Source of the DNA: Perilla frutescens
Lineage: Eukaryota; Streptophyta; Magnoliopsida; Lamiales; Lamiaceae
Reading direction: 5' to 3'
DNA length: 64,000 nucleotides
Assembly (NCBI GenBank): GCA_026008535.1
Contig: BRKX01000010.1
Location: forward strand, 3,795,001 to 3,859,000
Positions 62,051 through 64,000 of the stretch are shown one piece after another. Made by a program: the position numbers and the translations under genes. The notes beneath the pieces were generated by a model. It had not been told where the DNA came from, did not search any database, and saw only the letters and a list, made by a program, of their open reading frames with translations. Each line of letters starts with the position of its first letter. Position 1 is the first letter of the stretch.

Positions 62051-62422
62051 CTGTGAGAGAACCACCATTACGATGAATGAGCAATTACAAGAAAATATTG
62101 AAGACTGGGATTGCATAGAATCTAAGTAATCTCCAAAGACCCAACCAAATGAAGATTCATTTGTTCGGTGAACATGTGATAATAATAAATGACGAGAGAT
62201 TGTCTTGCATTTTCTTGTAGATAGTCATGCTTCTAAAAACCAATTATGATACAACTACAAAGACTCCTCATCTTATAGTGAGGAAGTAATTCTTCATGAA
62301 AACTATGTAAGATAGGACAAGGGGACCGAGGCAATCAAGAAAGTTGATAGGCTTTTCAAGGGTCCTTACAAAACAACTGCCACTCAATCACAACTATAGA
62401 AGGCCACAAGGAGATATCTTAC

Positions 62423-62476
62423 CAACTTTCTTCTAGAAGCTACTTCTGCGGATTGAACACCCTTTGCCTTCATCAT
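62423..62476 (-). other. possible upstream exon of the KNL2 pseudogene
   Basis: MMKAKGVQSAEVASRRKL ends at a GT donor (gtaaga) in phase 0, which fits the phase of the first SANTA exon at 62050. The frame is also open further upstream. Assignment is uncertain. Confidence 0.3.
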
Positions 62477-62894
62477 TTTTTTCGCTATTCGAGGAATTGC
62501 CACTATGATGAAGGGAAAGAAAGAGAGCTTAAAATCTGAAGTGACACATCGATTGTTCAATACATTTTTACTCTTGTAGGAGAAAACTAAACAACATTTA
62601 ACTTCTAAAAGTCAGAAGAGCAAAATCAGGGGTAGAACCATAAAATTCAATGTCCAGGTACACCAACACTTTGCTACAGCTCTGAACAGGAGATAAGACA
62701 AAATCATAAGCACGTGGAATTCACACAGATCACGTATTAAAAATCCACAGAGATCGCGTATTCTAATCCTCATCTTCCTCCAAATACATATGCAAGAAAT
62801 TACTATCAAACAAGAAATATGAATCACATTGATACTAGTCATTGTGAATCAACATTTTCTACAGTGTACTAGAGGAGGGCATGAATACATAGCT

Positions 62895-63095
62895 TTAAAG
62901 TCCTCCGTCCTCATACCTTATAAACTCGTCCAAAAATCTTTCTACTTCATAAGTTGTATTAGCGAAAAGGGATGGACAAGTAAGAACTGCAAGCAAAGAA
63001 AGTTATAGCACTAAATTACTAGACTGCCTCTTGGAATGATGCAGTCTAGCCGACCCAGGCCATTTACTACTACTGCTAAACCCTTCCAAATCCAT
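62895..63095 (-). other. unassigned coding-like fragments
   Basis: ORF 63095-63003 (MDLEGFSSSSKWPGSARLHH...) and, after a CAG acceptor, exon 62986-62895 (PSLFANTTYEVERFLDEFI, then RYEDGGL and a stop). Both look like protein but match no family I know. They sit between the gypsy gag and the KNL2 remnant on the same strand. Confidence 0.3.
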
Positions 63096-63431
63096 CTCTG
63101 CAAAAATCAAGCATACCCAACATTATTACATATGAAGAAATACCATGTAAACATAAAACATATGAAAAACTAGAAAGCCAAGAAAACCCAGAAGAGACAT
63201 TACCACTCACAAACTCTGTTTCAAAATCAAATTACACTAATAAAGAAAAACATCAAATCACAAAATTATACTAAACACAGTTAGAAAGCAAGAGAGTACA
63301 ACCCGTCACTAGACATCTTAGATTTTGAAATTGACTTACATTGAAATTAGAAGCTGAACACTATGTTGAAGGCATCTAAGTGTGGAAAAAAAAAACACAA
63401 CAAGCAAGCAATTCTCCAACCACGAGGCAAT

Positions 63432-63995
63432 TTAAGACAAAAAGTCGTGTGAAGGCAAAAAGTCGTGCATTACCACCTTTCTTGTTGTGTGAAGGCAAAA
63501 AGACATCGTACCACTATTCTCCTCAGCTTCTTGTTGTGTGAAGGCAAAAAATCGTGCATTACCACCTTTCTTCGGCTCCTCACACCGCTTCTTAGGACAA
63601 TTTGTTGAGATGTGTCCTGGCTCATGATAGGTATAACAAACTCCTTTTCCCCAAAAACAAGGTCCTGAATGTGGCTTCTTGCATTCTGGACATAGAGGAA
63701 CTCCTTTAGGTGCTCTATTTGTGGGACGTGCTTCAGTTCTCTCATTCTTTATGGGAAAATTCTCATTTCCCCTATTGCGATTATCCCATTTTATTTTACC
63801 ACAAAGATCTGCATTTCTTGGAAGAGCTTTATCTACTTCTAGTCCGGTAGCTACTTCGTGAGCTTGTTTAACAGCTTGCCCGTAGTCAACGATCCTTTGT
63901 GCTGCAAGAATTCCACGTATCTCTGGTCGAAGACCTTTCATGAACCAATCTGCTTTTTGATCCTCAATGTCTAGCAAACGTGTTGCGTAGTGCAA
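63432..63995 (-). pseudogene. gypsy gag C-terminal part, runs off the window
   Basis: The minus-strand frame enters from the right edge with the end of a retrotransposon gag domain (YATRLLDIEDQKADWFMKGL, then RPEIRGILAAQRIVDYGQA). A basic linker and a CCHC knuckle CYTYHEPGHISTNC follow, and upstream of it a Cys pair CPECKKPHSGPC. After that it runs into short duplications of 'tgtgaaggcaaaaagtcgtg' (63430-63560) instead of a protease, so the downstream pol is missing. It is probably a truncated Ty3-gypsy element lying mostly to the right. Confidence 0.8.
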
Positions 63996-64000
63996 GAGTT

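Noticed and set aside
1..64000. CRISPR arrays, tRNA, rRNA or bacterial-type operons
   Set aside because: None fit: repeats are simple-sequence, MITE or LTR types, no cloverleaf or rRNA motif was recognised, and genes are intron-bearing and isolated.

Overview
This is nuclear DNA from a plant, most likely a eudicot. It is AT-rich, its genes carry GT-AG introns, and it holds Ty1-copia, Ty3-gypsy, hAT, MULE-like and CACTA-like elements, many fold-back MITEs, long simple repeats and one insert of plastid DNA. Gene and transposon similarities fit an asterid, but the species cannot be fixed from sequence alone. Nothing bacterial or viral was seen.

Layout. 1-4.6 kb: the possible tail of a gene, then microsatellites, two tandem fold-back MITEs, a MULE-like element, a CACTA-like end and a minisatellite-rich repeat. 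5.0-6.75 kb (+): a nine-exon GNAT N-acetyltransferase gene, apparently intact. 7.8-24.3 kb: a three-level nest, in which a MITE-like repeat is split by a 15.8-kb Athila-like gypsy element that has only gag and protease, and this is split by a 9-kb copia element on the minus strand with matching LTRs and a perfect 5-bp target duplication. 26.4-33.8 kb (-): a second, truncated copia element fused to another transposon-type ORF, followed by a gypsy chromodomain fragment (33.8-34.7 kb) and a hAT remnant (35.0-35.6 kb). 36-44 kb: AT-rich DNA with fold-back repeats and a broken jacalin-lectin gene (37.9-38.9 kb, -). 44.5-45.2 kb (+): a two-exon gene for a small secreted peptide whose mature part has 12 cysteines. 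47.0-47.4 kb: a rearranged, palindromic plastid ccsA fragment. 52.7-55.2 kb (+): a four-exon class II O-methyltransferase gene carrying two MITEs in its introns. 55.3-60.3 kb: repeats. 60.5-62.1 kb (-): a broken KNL2-like gene (SANTA domain, centromere licensing). 62.4-63.1 kb (-): unassigned exon-like pieces. 63.4 kb to the end (-): a gypsy gag.

The three plausible working genes (GNAT enzyme, cysteine-rich peptide, O-methyltransferase) show no functional link to each other; each sits alone in transposon-derived DNA. The most interesting items are a degenerate motif encoding roughly VPxSVPDRS scattered through the whole copia element and its LTRs, the SANTA-domain pseudogene, the plastid palindrome, the 12-cysteine peptide, and the O-methyltransferase, whose catalytic Glu is replaced by Asp.
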